A DNA stretch of 64,000 nucleotides from Bolinopsis microptera (taxonomy: Eukaryota > Ctenophora > Tentaculata > Lobata > Bolinopsidae). Shown here in pieces: positions 50,635 through 63,620 of the stretch. The position numbers and the translations under genes were made by a program. How positions within the stretch are numbered: position 1 is the stretch's first letter; every line of letters starts with the position of its first letter. Under the pieces are notes generated by a model. It saw only the letters and a list, made by a program, of their open reading frames with translations, did not search any database and was not told the DNA's origin. Where the stretch lies: NCBI RefSeq assembly GCF_026151205.1, contig NC_087084.1, positions 14,803,760 to 14,867,759 of the forward strand, given 5' to 3'.

Positions 50635-53170
50635 TCTGTTCTCTGCACTGAAAACTATTATTATAATGAGACCTAGTTACAAGTAACCCTAGTAACGTAA
50701 CCTAGTTTCAAGTTCTTTTCTCTGCACTGAAACTATTATTAATGAGACCTAGTTTTAGTTTTACCTATAACAGGAAACATAGTTTCAAGTAACCCTAGTA
50801 ACCTGTAACACTAGGAACAGTAACCCTAGTTTCAAGGACTGTGTTCTATGAACTGATACTATTATAAATGAGACCTTGTTTCTAGTTACCCATAGTAACA
50901 GTAACCCTAGTTTCAGTACACCCTAGTAACTGTATACCTAGTTTCAAGATCGGTTCTCTGCATGAACACTAATAATAATGAGACCTAGTTTCAAGTGAAC
51001 CCTAGTAACAGTAACACCTAGTTTAAGACTCGGTTCTATGCACTGAAAACTAATATAATAATGAGACCTAGTTGCAAGGGTAACCTAGTAAACAGTAACC
51101 CTAGTTTCTAAGACTCTGTTCTCTGCCACGGAAACTATTTTATTGAGTCTAAGTTTCAAGTATCTAGTAACAGTAACCCTTGTTTCAAGTAACCTAGTAA
51201 CAGTTAACACTTGTTTTCAAGTAACCTCGTAACAGTAACACTATTTTCAAGAGCTTGTTCTTCCTGCACTGAAACTATTATATGGAGGCCTAGTTTCAAG
51301 TAACCCTAGTAACTGTAACTCAGTTTCAAGCTCTTGTTCTCTGCACTGAAATTTTATATGAGACTTGTTTCACGTAACCCTAGTAACAGTAACCCTTAGT
51401 TTCAAGACTTGTTATCTGCACTGCAAACTATTATATTGTGACCTAGTTTCAAGTAACCCTAGTAACAGTAACCTCGTTTCATGACTCTGTTATCTGCATG
51501 AAACTAATTATAATGAGACCTAGTTTCAAGTATCCCTAGTAACAGTAACCACCACTATTTTCAAGCCTTGTTATATGCACTGAAAAACTATTATAATGAG
51601 GACCTGTTTCAAGTAAACCCTAGGTAACTGTAACCTAGTTTTCAAAGGACTCTGTTATCTGCACTGAAACTATTATAATGAGACCTAGTTTCAAGTAACC
51701 CTAGATAACTGTAACCCTAGTTTCAAGGCTGTTGTTCTCTGCACTCGAAACTATTTTAATGAGGACCTTGTTTCAAGTACCCTAGTAACAGTAACCTACA
51801 GTTTCAAGTAACCCAGTAATACAGTAACCCTAGTTTCAGTAACCCTAGTATCAGTAACTAGTTTCAAGGAACCCTAGTAACATTAACCCCTAGTGTCAGA
51901 TCTTGTTCTCTGCTGAAATATTTTTATAATGAGACCTAGTTTCTAGTTACCCTATTTACAGTAACCTAGTGTCAGACTCTGTTCTCTGCACTGAAAACTA
52001 TTATAATGAGTCCTAGTTTCTAGTAACCCTGTAACAGTAACCTAGTTTCAGACTCTGTTCTCTGCACTGAAACTATTAATATAATGAGTCCTAGTTTCAG
52101 TAACCTTAGTAACAGTAACCCTAGTTTCAAGTCTCTGGTCTTGCTCTGAAACTATTATTATAATGTAGACCTAGTTTCAAAGTAACCCTATAACCCCAGT
52201 AACCCTAGTTGTCAAGATGTTCTCTGCAACTGGAACTATTATTATAATGAGACCTAGATTCAAGTAACCTAGTACAGTAATCTAGTTTCAAGACTTGTCT
52301 CTGCACTTACTGAAACTATTATAATGAGACTAGATTCTAGTTACCCTGTAACAGTAACCCTAGTTTCAAGTAACCCTAGTAACAGTATCCCTAGTAACAG
52401 TAAACTAGTTTCAAGGCCTTTGTTCTCTGCACTGAAACTATGATAATGAGACCTAGTTTCTAGACCCTAGTTAACAGTAACCCTAGTTTCAAAGTAACCT
52501 AGGAAACAGAACCTAGTTTCACGACTCTGTTCTCTGGCACTGAAAACTAATATAATAATGAGACCTAGTGTCAAGTAAACCCTAGTAACGAACCCTTGTT
52601 TCAAGACTCTGTTCTCTGCATGAAACTAATTAATAATGAGACCTAGTTTCAAGTAACCTAGTATCAGTAACCCTAGTTTCAAGACTCTGTTCTTGCACAG
52701 AAACTATTATAATGAGAACCTAGTTTCAAAGTACCATAGTAACAGTAACCCTAGTTTCAAGTTACCTAGTAACAGTAACCCTAGTTTCAAGTAACCTATA
52801 ACAGTAACCCTATTTTCAAGGACTCTGTTCTCTGCACTGAAACTATAATAATGAGACCTAGTTTCAAGTAACCTAGTAACAGTAACCCTAGTTTCTAGAC
52901 TCTGTTCTCTGCACTGAACTAGTATAATGAGACCTAGTTTCAAGTAACCCTAGTAACAGTAACCCTAGTTATCAAGATCTGTTATCTTGCACTGAAACTA
53001 TTATAATGAGACCTTTTTCAAAGTACCCTAGTAACTGTAACCTAGTTTTCATGACTCCTGTTTCTGCACTGAAACTAGTATATGAGACCTAGTTTCAGTA
53101 ACCTTTAACAGTAACCTAGTTTCAAGACCTCTGTTCTCTGCACTGTAAATATATAATGAGACCTAGTTTC
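50635..53170. repeat. Error-rich version of the compound minisatellite
   Basis: The same 75-base unit as 39880-47518, but nearly every unit has one to several single-base deletions, insertions or substitutions. The error style (lost bases, doubled A and G, small homopolymer changes) resembles uncorrected long reads rather than array divergence. It ends exactly at the start of segmental copy 2. Confidence 0.9.
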
Positions 53171-54684
53171 AAGTTAACCCCATACCCATACCCCCCCTAC
53201 CCTTACCCCATGTAATACCCTCATACCCCTTATACCCCTCATACCCCTCATACCCCTCATACCCCTCATACCCCTCATACCCCTCATACTCTCCACACTT
53301 ATTGTAATTAATCAGCATACCCCTCATAACCCTGGTGTTGTTATTGACTTCTAGAACAACTTTTCTCTCCACACTTTCATTAATCAGCATCCTCCTCCTA
53401 AAATAATCAACACACAATCCAGGCGGAGCTGGCGAGACACTGGCCATCATTAATATCCCCTCGCTTTAAAAGAAGGTTAACTGTATCCTGCATGCAGAGA
53501 CCATATCCAGCGGAGGAAGTGTCATACTTGTCATGATACTGGTCACGTGGCACTTCCTCGAGTCACGTGACACTACCTTTTGGTCTCGTGACACTACCCA
53601 AAGGCCAGATTAGCTGCCAGATTAACTTAAGATGTGTCGCCTGGGAGGAAATGAAGTGAGGGAGCGTATTGGGGGATATTAGGTTGATAAAATATGTATA
53701 TATTATAAATATATATATTTTATATTCTTTAGAACTCTAACTTAGAGCCTCTATTATATACTATTCCTAACTAGGGGGTCAGATAGCACCGCGTATTAAA
53801 ATTACTTGGATTTCTACCGCTTTGATAAAATGACTACAAGAAGATGGGGAGATAATATTGTTGATTTATATAATATAGATTATTCATTCTTTAGTGTAGA
53901 TTAACTTTGTTTTTATACATTTTACTAAGTGTGAAGAATCAACCATACGTTATTGATATTGTTGAAATAATTAATGATAAATTGATATAATAATAAATGA
54001 CTGTAATATTTTTATTGAGGCACATGCCACCCCATCGCGGGTTTACTACTAGTGGCAGGCACGTAGCCCCCCCCCCCCCCCCCCTGGCTACGTGCCTGGA
54101 CAGTGGTTAACAAGGTAATCCTACAGTTGAAATAAGGATGATTCCATCTTCTTCTTCGTAGGGGGCTGTGCTCATTATCACTATTGGACAGATCATGACC
54201 ACTGTAAGATAGAGTATTGGAGCCCTGTGCTTACCCCGGTAAAATAAAGTGGTTCATTGTCTCCTCTACCTTCATACACTAAATATTATGCAATAGTAAT
54301 CTCCAGACTGAATATCAATTTAGACAAATTAAAGATTTTAATTATATTTAGTGCTATCAGATACGTTTCGCTAATATAACAGCTTTAGTCTTTACCGATA
54401 AAGATGCTATTTTTAAAGCTTTAAATCTCCTGGTTAAGCTTTTATTTCAATATCTCACCCGTCACGAATTAAGATCCTTACTTTGATTGGTCGGCGGTGC
54501 TCAGCTTGACTGCATCTGTTAAACGTATGGAGATATAATGATCCGACAATCACAAATATATTCTGGGAAACTGTGGGCAAGGGAAAGGTTGTCTTGGTTT
54601 TAGGTTTATACTATAATATAATACGTGATAAAACCCAGCTTTAACATGTTATGATCGGAAGTTTATCCATCTTGGGATTTGTTC

Positions 54685-54797
54685 ACCCTTTGAATCAAAC
54701 AAGCTAGATGGTTTTTTGTATATACTGAGATCAAACTATCAATTTACAGGCTATCGTCAAACATGTTGCAAGGCGTCATCTTCAGTGACATAAGTCT
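54685..54797. repeat. Dispersed repeat, member 3 of 3
   Basis: Copy 2 equivalent of the element at 30985-31120. Confidence 0.85.
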
Positions 54798-54892
54798 AAG
54801 AAGTTAGTAAAACCCAAAATTCCTAAAAAATCTGAACATCTATCCATCTTGTATCAATCTCAACATTTACTCCAAAATGTCCTATCAGATTA

Positions 54893-55303
54893 TCTGACCA
54901 ACAAATCACGTGACCAACAAATCACGTGACCAACTAATCACGTGACCAACAAATCACGTGACCAATAAATCACGTGACCAACAAATCACGTGACCAACTA
55001 ATCACGTGACCAACAAATCACGTGACCAACTAATCACGTGACCAACAAATCACGTGACCAACAAATCACGTGACCAACTAATCACGTGACCAACAAATCA
55101 CGTGACCAACTAATCACGTGACCAACAAATCACGTGACCAACTAATCACGTGACCAACTAATCACGTGACCAACTAATAACGTGACCAACTAATAACGTG
55201 ACCAACTAATCACGTGACCAACTAATCACTTGACCAACAAATCACGTGACCAATAAATCACGTGACCAATAAATCATGTGACCAATAAATCACGTGACCA
55301 ATA
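54893..55303. repeat. 15-bp E-box array, about 27 copies (copy 2)
   Basis: AATCACGTGACCAAC units, expanded relative to copy 1 (31194-31485). CACGTG is the most constant part. Confidence 0.93.
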
Positions 55304-55494
55304 AATTAATAACTCGTTTTATCAAATATATGTTTCCAGAGCTCCTTTGCAATAGTAATCACTTGTCATATGTAACCAATACAGTGAATTGCTAAATCAA
55401 ATAGAGGATAATATTTGTATGTAACCTAAATCGCGATTCTTGAGAAAAGGTTGTAAAGAATTATAGTGCACTGTGCAGCGATTTAAAATCGGAT

Positions 55495-56548
55495 GTTGAG
55501 ATCTCTGATAATTATAGTAGATGTTGCGATCTCTGATAATTATAGCAGATGTTGAGATCTCTGATAATTATAGTAGATGTTAAAGTGTTAAGATCTCTGA
55601 TAATTATAGTAGATGTTGAGATCTCTGATAATTATAGAAGATGTTGAGATCTCTGATAATTATAGAAGATGTTGAGATCTCTGATAATTATAGTAGATGT
55701 TGAGATCTCTGATAATTATAGTAGATGTTGAGATCTCTGATAGTTATAGTAGATGTTGAGATCTCTGATAATTATAGTAGATGTTGAGATCTCTGATAAT
55801 TATAGAAGATGTTGCGATCTCTGATAATTATAGCAGATGTTGAGATCTCTGATAATTATAGTAGATGTTAAAGTGTTAAGATCTCTGATAATTATAGTAG
55901 ATGTTGAGATCTCTGATAATTATAGAAGATGTTGAGATCTCTGATAATTATAGAAGATGTTGAGATCTCTGATAATTATAGTAGATGTTGAGATCTCTGA
56001 TAATTATAGTAGATGTTGAGATCTCTGATAATTATAGTAGATGTTGAGATCTCTGATAATTATAGTAGATGTTGAGATCTCTGATAATTATAGAAGATGT
56101 TGAGATCTCTGATAATTATAGAAGATGTTGAGATCTCTGATAATTATAGTAGATGTTGAGATCTCTGATAATTATAGTAGATGTTGAGATCTCTGATAAT
56201 TATAGTAGATGTTGAGATCTCTGATAATTATAGTAGATGTTGAGATCTCTGATAATTATAGTAGATGTTGAGATCTCTGATAATTATAGTAGATGTTGAG
56301 ATCTCTGATAATTATAGTAGATGTTGAGATCTCTGATAATTATAGTAGATGTTGAGATCTCTGATAATTATAGTAGATGTTGAGATCTCTGATAATTATA
56401 GAAGATGTTGAGATCTCTGATAATTATAGTAGATGTTGAGATCTCTGATAATTATAGTAGATGTTGAGATCTCTGATAATTATAGTAGATGTTGAGATCT
56501 CTGATAATTATAGTAGATGTTGAGATCTCTGGTAATTATAGTAGATGA
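55495..56548. repeat. 28-bp minisatellite, about 38 copies, unique to copy 2
   Basis: Unit AGATGTTGAGATCTCTGATA plus ATTATAGT, with AGAAG, GCGATC and AAAGTGTTAAG variants. The block containing TTAAAGTGTTAAG occurs twice, 300 bp apart (about 55578 and 55868), showing block duplication. It lies inside the 1.37-kb stretch absent from copy 1. Confidence 0.95.
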
Positions 56549-57032
56549 ACTCTGAGTATACGTTTTTGTGATTGTAGAATTGTCTAAAAGTGATAAAGTG
56601 GCCCGGTAATGATTTTAAAGTAGCTGTGACCTGTTGTATCCCTTCTTCAATCTGACACGTGATCAAAACACTTTATCTGATTAGTTGGGGAGAGGTCAAA
56701 ACCTGCAGTGCAAACATTGCTACATACTGTACAGCTTGATAGAATACTGAATGCAATAAGTTGGTTATCTTTAACAATTTGGGCCCAGAACTGATTAATT
56801 AAACTCTTAATTCTCGCTCGACAGGATTAAATTATACCATTACCACTCACTGACACACCTGGGCCCTGTTTTAGTACGCAATAATCACGTACAGTAGATG
56901 TAGCATTAGATGCCATCGTGGAGTTGGTGGTCTTCTGCACAATTTCCACCTCGACATGGTGAAAAAAAATTAGAAACCTAAATTTAAAAGTTGGCCCTTT
57001 TTGGCCCCTTGCCCAAATTTTATGGGGGCGAT

Positions 57033-57035
<3 letters not shown>

Positions 57036-57077
<42 letters not shown>
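57036..57077. repeat. 42-base C tract
   Basis: Homopolymer after GGGGGCGATGG; the copy 1 equivalents are shorter (about 31849-31874 and 32219-32238). The true length is uncertain. Confidence 0.8.
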
Positions 57078-57080
<3 letters not shown>

Positions 57081-57896
57081 TTCTTCAACCCCTGATTGCT
57101 GGTCTCCTGCACAATTTTCACCTCGACGTGGTGAAAAAACAAGGCATACAACCTGCAATCCGAAGATGATCGCAGCTCTTACGGAAGACTATAAGGTCTT
57201 CATTTTCCTATATTTAATGATACACTATACAGATGAATAAGTTGTAACCCCAGAAGTATCAACTACCACGTACCTGTAGGTGTGTTTGTAATCTATCCTC
57301 ATGGGATGTGAACAATTTAGTAAGAAGAACTCACTAGTAAGTGTATTAAATATGAACATTTTATTAAAAGTGGAAGCCTCTAGAACAATTCTGGAAGAGT
57401 TTCATGGTAGATCTAGAGTTCTGGAACTGGGCCAAGGGTTGGGTTTCTTTCCGGAGTAAGGATCCGGAAATTGTGCACAAGGTTGAAGGTGGCTCAAAGT
57501 TAATACAGTGTCACATTGTGGCTATTTAACACTGACAGGATTAAGAACAGATATTTGAGGTGAACAAGGATTTGAATGTATATTTCTAATATATATTTCT
57601 ATAATATGGTTAACCACCTTCCTTGTGTAGTTAGTTAATCATATGAGCCGGATATGAATACCTCATTTCATTTCATTTCATAGACTGTAGAGTTACCTAT
57701 GTCATTATGTAATAATGTAATTATGTAATATATTTGAGTAAACATTATCTGGTTCTTCTGGCCAGTCCCCAATAAATAAAACCTAAAAGCAGTACAAATC
57801 ATTAAGAAGAAATGAGATAAGATATCCAATTTCATAACTAATAATTATTATTTATAGATAATAATTAATAATTATTATAAATTTTACAGTACTCAC

Positions 57897-57984
57897 CATC
57901 CCACGCAAATGCGCTGAACATGACGATAGAAATACCGTAGAAGAATGCGTCACGTGATAACGGTCTCCAATCCAGTAATAATAC
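57897..57984 (-). CDS. NCKX exon, helix 4 (copy 2)
   Basis: All 88 bases are identical to 33031-33118, with the same splice signals. It belongs either to a second partial NCKX copy or to the other haplotype of the same gene. Confidence 0.8.
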
Positions 57985-59163
57985 CTGAAAATAATAAAGT
58001 TCAGTAACTATTGACATCTTTCTGTTTAACGTTTACACTATTAGTATTTATGTACGTTGGGCACTATTTACCACTATTATCTCTATTAACTGTGAGGTCG
58101 ATGTTATTAATCCGTCAGGATAACGCGTGAGAGGTAACGCGTGAGAGGTAACGCGTGAGGGGTAACGCGTGAGGGAGTGAGAGAAAGAGAGAGGAAGAAC
58201 CATATTCCAACCTACATTCTATCACAACAAGTGTACAGCTCTCTCTCTCTCTCTATACTTAACACATCAAATCTAACATCTGCTTGATGTCTGAATAACA
58301 TACAGCACTCTGTAGAGATATCTAGATAATATCTAGATACGTATCTGTGGGAGTATGGTAAATGAATGAGAATATCTGTGTTATTATAATTAATCTTATG
58401 TCCGAGAAGAGTACTCTCATCAAATGATTGGTCTCTCTACGGCTCGTGAATAATAAACACAATGGATATATATCAGTAACCCTAGTAACAGTAACCCTAG
58501 TAACACAATGGATATATATCATCTCGAGCTACAGGAATAGATAGCGGATACCATCTGAGATATTAGATGTGTGATTAGAACTACAGCTCAACTGACTAGA
58601 CATCACTTATTCACTTTTGATATTGGATATGGAGCTTGTTCCATATAGATACCGTCTCAGATATTGGATGTGTGCTCCGTGAGTAGAACTACAGCTGATA
58701 CCAGCCAGACAGTAGACACCACTTATAATGAAGACTTTTAGTTGTCACTAGAGATATTGGATATGAAGAGTTTTAGTATTCACTAGTGATATTAGATATG
58801 GAGCGTGTTCCATGATGTTGGATATGAAGACTATGCTAAAGAGCTTGTTCAATAATTAATGGGGAGTCTATCACAATAACTCACTTCAGGAAAATAGAGG
58901 AAGGCCGTATTTTAATCATTAGCTAGCGAAACAAACAGAGAAAACTGTTTGTTTGGGTAGTAGAACTACTCGAGTATTGGGTAACACTCGAGAGAAGAGC
59001 AGATCACGACCGGATTGACGACAGGATTGACGACAGGATTGACACGTCAGTTGTGATTGCGCATTATTTTAAAAGTTCAGTACAACCAAATAACGGAAAA
59101 AGTTATAAGACGCACCAATAGTGTCAACTTAATCAATACCATAGTGGAAAACATACGAAACAA

Positions 59164-59485
59164 GTTATTTATTTATTTAGTTATTTAGTTATTTAGTTAT
59201 TTAGTTATTTAGTTACTTAGTTATTTAGTTATTTAGTTATTCAGTTATTTAGTTACTTAGTTATTTAGTTATTTAGTTATTTAGTTATTTAGTTATTTAG
59301 TTATTTAGTTATTTAGTTATTTAGTTATTTAGTTATTTAGTTATTTAGTTATTTAGTTATTTAGTTATTTAGTTATTTAGTTATTTAGTTATTTAGTTAT
59401 TTAGTTATTTAGTTATTTAGTTATTTAGTTATTTAGTTATTTAGTTATTTAGTTATTTAGTTATTTAGTTATTTAGTTATTTATT
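59164..59485. repeat. 8-bp (TTAGTTAT) repeat, copy 2
   Basis: About 40 units; differs from copy 1 in the positions of the TTAGTTAC variants. Confidence 0.95.
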
Positions 59486-59518
59486 TATGAATAAGTTATA
59501 AAATAGCTAAAAACTCAC

Positions 59519-59576
59519 GTTTTTACTGAGAATAGCTGACAGTGAGATTATTATTAGGATGTTGAACACTGCACTC
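59519..59576 (-). CDS. NCKX exon, end of alpha-1 repeat (copy 2)
   Basis: All 58 bases are identical to 34625-34682 ([19 protein letters not shown]), although the surrounding intron shows several differences. Confidence 0.8.
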
Positions 59577-60204
59577 CTGAAACAAATGATGGTAATCAGT
59601 CGATTAATTAATTACATAATTAACTAGTCAATTAGCTTCGCAATTCATAAGCTAATCAGCTGATGAGTTATATTGATTTGTGAAGAAACTTTTCCGTCCG
59701 CAAATTCTGAATGTCTCCATGACTTGTAAATTACGACTAGGAAAAAGCTCTTATCAGGAAAGGAATTATTCAACGTTTCAATGTGGCAATATCGTATTTA
59801 TGATCTCAAATTATTTGTTATATAGTAATGTTGAAAGTATTAAAACATTCAACTATGCGACTCATAAATAATATTCCAATCCGGATTTTACACTTGTAAA
59901 TTAGGTAAACAGCTGAAGACGATTTACAGAATATGTATTTTGAAAGCTCCTGCTAAAACAAACTTTTCGTATCACTTATATGTTTTAAACAAATCCCCCT
60001 CTAGATAACAAACAATTCAGTATAGAAGTATTTACCCAGGTGTGAAAAGTAACTGGTGAGCTTATTGTTTGTGACTTTATTCAGATGAAACTGAACTTTT
60101 CCCCTTAGATAACCTGACCTCAGTGTTATTGTCAACAGAGTCTGCTGTTGAAACTACGTATTATAAATACAGGGAGATAAAGGGTTGATCCGGTGTGTAG
60201 TGAT

Positions 60205-60448
60205 GGTGTGTCATTAGAGCTAATTAATTAATTACCTTCATTAGAGCTGGGTATTAAGGGTAGTGATGGTGTGTCATTAGAGCTAATTAATTAATTACCT
60301 TCATTAGAGCTGGGTATTAAGGGTAGTGATGGTGTGTCATTAGAGCTAATTAATTAATTACCTTCATTAGAGCTGGGTATTAAGGGTAGTGATGGTGTGT
60401 CATTAGAGCTAATTAATTAATTACCTTCATTAGAGCTGGGTATTAGGG
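60205..60448. repeat. 63-bp minisatellite, about 4 copies (copy 2)
   Basis: Contracted version of 35310-35862, ending in a G run. Confidence 0.92.
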
Positions 60449-60502
60449 GGGGGGGGGGGGGTACCAATTAAAGGTATTAAAGTATTAACAATTACCAATT
60501 AC

Positions 60503-63500
60503 AGAACCCTCTTCAGTTCTTTTGAGAGAAGTTTCCAGAACCCTCTTCAGTTCTTTTGAGAGAAGTTTCCAGAACCCTCTTCAGTTCTTTTGAGAGAAGT
60601 TTCCAGAACCCTCTTCAGCTCTTTTGAGAGAAGTTTCCAGAACCCTCTTCAGCTCTTTTGATAGAAGTTTCCAGAGCCCTCTTCAGTTCTTTTGATAGAA
60701 GTTTCCAGAGCCCTCTTCAGTTCTTTTGATAGAAGTTTCCAGAACCCTCTTCAGTTCTTTTGATAGAAGTTTCCAGAGCCCTCTTCAGTTCTTTTGATAG
60801 AAGTTTCCAGAACCCTCTTCAGTTCTTTTGATAGAAGTTTCCAGAGCCCTCTTCAGTTCTTTTGATAGAAGTTTCCAGAGCCCTCTTCAGTTCTTTTGAT
60901 AGAAGTTTCCAGAGCCCTCTTCAGTTCTTTTGATAGAAGTTTCCAGAGCCCTCTTCAGTTCTTTTGATAGAAGTTTCCAGAGCCCTCTTCAGTTCTTTTG
61001 ATAGAAGTTTCCAGAGCCCTCTTCAGTTCTTTTGATAGAAGTTTCCAGAGCCCTCTTCAGTTCTTTTGATAGAAGTTTCCAGAGCCCTCTTCAGTTCTTT
61101 TGATAGAAGTTTCCAGAGCCCTCTTCAGTTCTTTTGATAGAAGTTTCCAGAGCCCTCTTCAGTTCTTTTGATAGAAGTTTCCAGAACCCTCTTCAGTTCT
61201 TTTGATAGAAGTTTCCAGAGCCCTCTTCAGTTCTTTTGATAGAAGTTTCCAGAGCCCTCTTCAGTTCTTTTGATAGAAGTTTCCAGAGCCCTCTTCAGTT
61301 CTTTTGATAGAAGTTTCCAGAGCCCTCTTCAGTTCTTTTGATAGAAGTTTCCAGAGCCCTCTTCAGTTCTTTTGATAGAAGTTTCCAGAACCCTCTTCAG
61401 TTCTTTTGATAGAAGTTTCCAGAACCCTCTTCAGTTCTTTTGATAGAAGTTTCCAGAGCCCTCTTCAGTTCTTTTGAGAGAAGTTTCCAGAACCCTCTTC
61501 AGTTCTTTTGATAGAAGTTTCCAGAGCCCTCTTCAGTTCTTTTGAGAGAAGTTTCCAGAGCCCTCTTCAGTTCTTTTGAGAGAAGTTTCCAGAACCCTCT
61601 TCAGTTCTTTTGAGAGAAGTTTCCAGAACCCTCTTCAGCTCTTTTGAGAGAAGTTTCCAGAACCCTCTTCAGTTCTTTTGATAGAAGTTTCCAGAACCCT
61701 CTTCAGTTCTTTTGAGAGAAGTTTCCAGAACCCTCTTCAGTTCTTTTGAGAGAAGTTTCCAGAACCCTCTTCAGTTCTTTTGAGAGAAGTTTCCAGAACC
61801 CTCTTCAGTTCTTTTGAGAGAAGTTTCCAGAACCCTCTTCAGTTCTTTTGAGAGAAGTTTCCAGAACCCTCTTCAGTTCTTTTGAGAGAAGTTTCAGACC
61901 CTCTTCAGTTCTTTTGAGAGAAGTTTCCAGAACCCTCTTCAGTTCTTTTGAGAGAAGTTTCCAGAACCCTCTTCAGTTCTTTTGAGAGAAGTTTCCAGAC
62001 CCTCTTCAGTTCTTTTGAGAGAAGTTTCCAGAACCCTCTTCAGTTCTTTTGAGAGAAGTTTCCAGAACCCTCTTCAGTTCTTTTGAGAGAAGTTTCCAGA
62101 ACCCTCTTCAGCTCTTTTGAGAGAAGTTTCCAGAACCCTCTTCAGTTCTTTTGAGAGAAGTTTCCAGAACCCTCTTCAGTTCTTTTGAGAGAAGTTTCCA
62201 GAACCCTCTTCAGTTCTTTTGAGAGAAGTTTTCAGAACCCTCTTCAGCTCTTTTGAGAGAAGTTTCAGACCCTCTTCAGTTCTTTTGATAGAAGTTTCCA
62301 GAGCCCTCTTCAGTTCTTTGATAGAAGTTTCCAGAGCCCTCTTCAGTTCTTTTGATAGAAGTTTCCAGAGCCCTCTTCAGTTCTTTTGATAGAAGTTTCC
62401 AGAGCCCTCTTCAGTTCTTTTGATAGAAGTTTCCAGAACCCTCTTCAGTTCTTTTGATAGAAGTTTCCAGAACCCTCTTCAGTTCTTTTGATAGAAGTTT
62501 CCAGAGCCCTCTTCAGTTCTTTTGATAGAAGTTTCCAGAGCCCTCTTCAGTTCTTTTGATAGAAGTTTCCAGAGCCCTCTTCAGTTCTTTTGATAGAAGT
62601 TTCCAGAAGCCCTCTTCAGTTCTTTTGATAGAAGTTTCCAGAACCCTCTTCAGTTCTTTTGATAGAAGTTTCCAGAACCCTCTTCAGTTCTTTTGATAGA
62701 AGTTTCCAGAACCCTCTTCAGTTCTTTTGATAGAAGTTTCCAGAGCCCTCTTCAGTTCTTTTGATAGAAGTTTCCAGAACCCTCTTCAGTTCTTTTGAGA
62801 GAAGTTTCCAGAACCCTCTTCAGTTCTTTTGAGAGAAGTTTCCAGAACCCTCTTCAGCTCTTTTGAGAGAAGTTTCCAGAACCCTCTTCAGCTCTTTTGA
62901 GAGAAGTTTCCAGAACCCTCTTCAGCTCTTTTGAGAGAAGTTTCCAGACCCTCTTCAGCTCTTTTGAGAGAAGTTTCAGAACCCTCTTCAGCTCTTTTGA
63001 GAGAAGTTTCCAGAACCCTCTTCAGTTCTTTTGAGAGAAGTTTTCCAGGACCCTCTTCAGTTCTTTTGAGAGAAGTTTCCAGAACCCTCTTCAGTTCTTT
63101 TGAGAGAAGTTTCCAGAACCCTCTTCAGTTCTTTTGAGAGAAGTTTCCAGAACCCTCTTCAGCTCTTTTAGAGAAGTTTCCAGAACCCTCTTCAGTTCTT
63201 TTGAGAGAAGTTTCCAGAGCCCTCTTCAGTTCTTTTGAGAGAAGTTTCCAGAACCCTCTTCAGCTCTTTTGAGAGAAGTTTCCAGAACCCTCTTCAGCTC
63301 TTTTGAGAGAAGTTTTCAGGACCCTCTTCAGTTCTTTTGAGAGAAGTTTCCAGAACCCTCTTCAGTTCTTTTGAGAGAAGTTTCCAGAACCCTCTTCAGC
63401 TCTTTTGAGAGAAGTTTCCAGAACCCTCTTCAGCTCTTTTGAGAGAAGTTTCCAGAACCCTCTTCAGTTCTTTTGAGAGAAGTTTTCAGGACCCTCTTCA

Positions 63501-63620
63501 GTTCTTTTGAGAGAAGTTTCCAGAACCCTCTTCAGTTCTTTTGAGAGAAGTTTCCAGAACCCTCTTCAGCTCTTTTGAGAGAAGTTTCCAGAACCCTCTT
63601 CAGCTCTTTAAAGAGAAGTT
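60503..63620. repeat. 34-bp minisatellite, about 92 copies (copy 2)
   Basis: Same unit as 35928-36360 but about seven times longer. Two main unit types, GAGAGAAG and GATAGAAG, occur in blocks, which indicates block amplification. The 68-codon plus frame at 62931-63137 is repeat. Confidence 0.96.
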
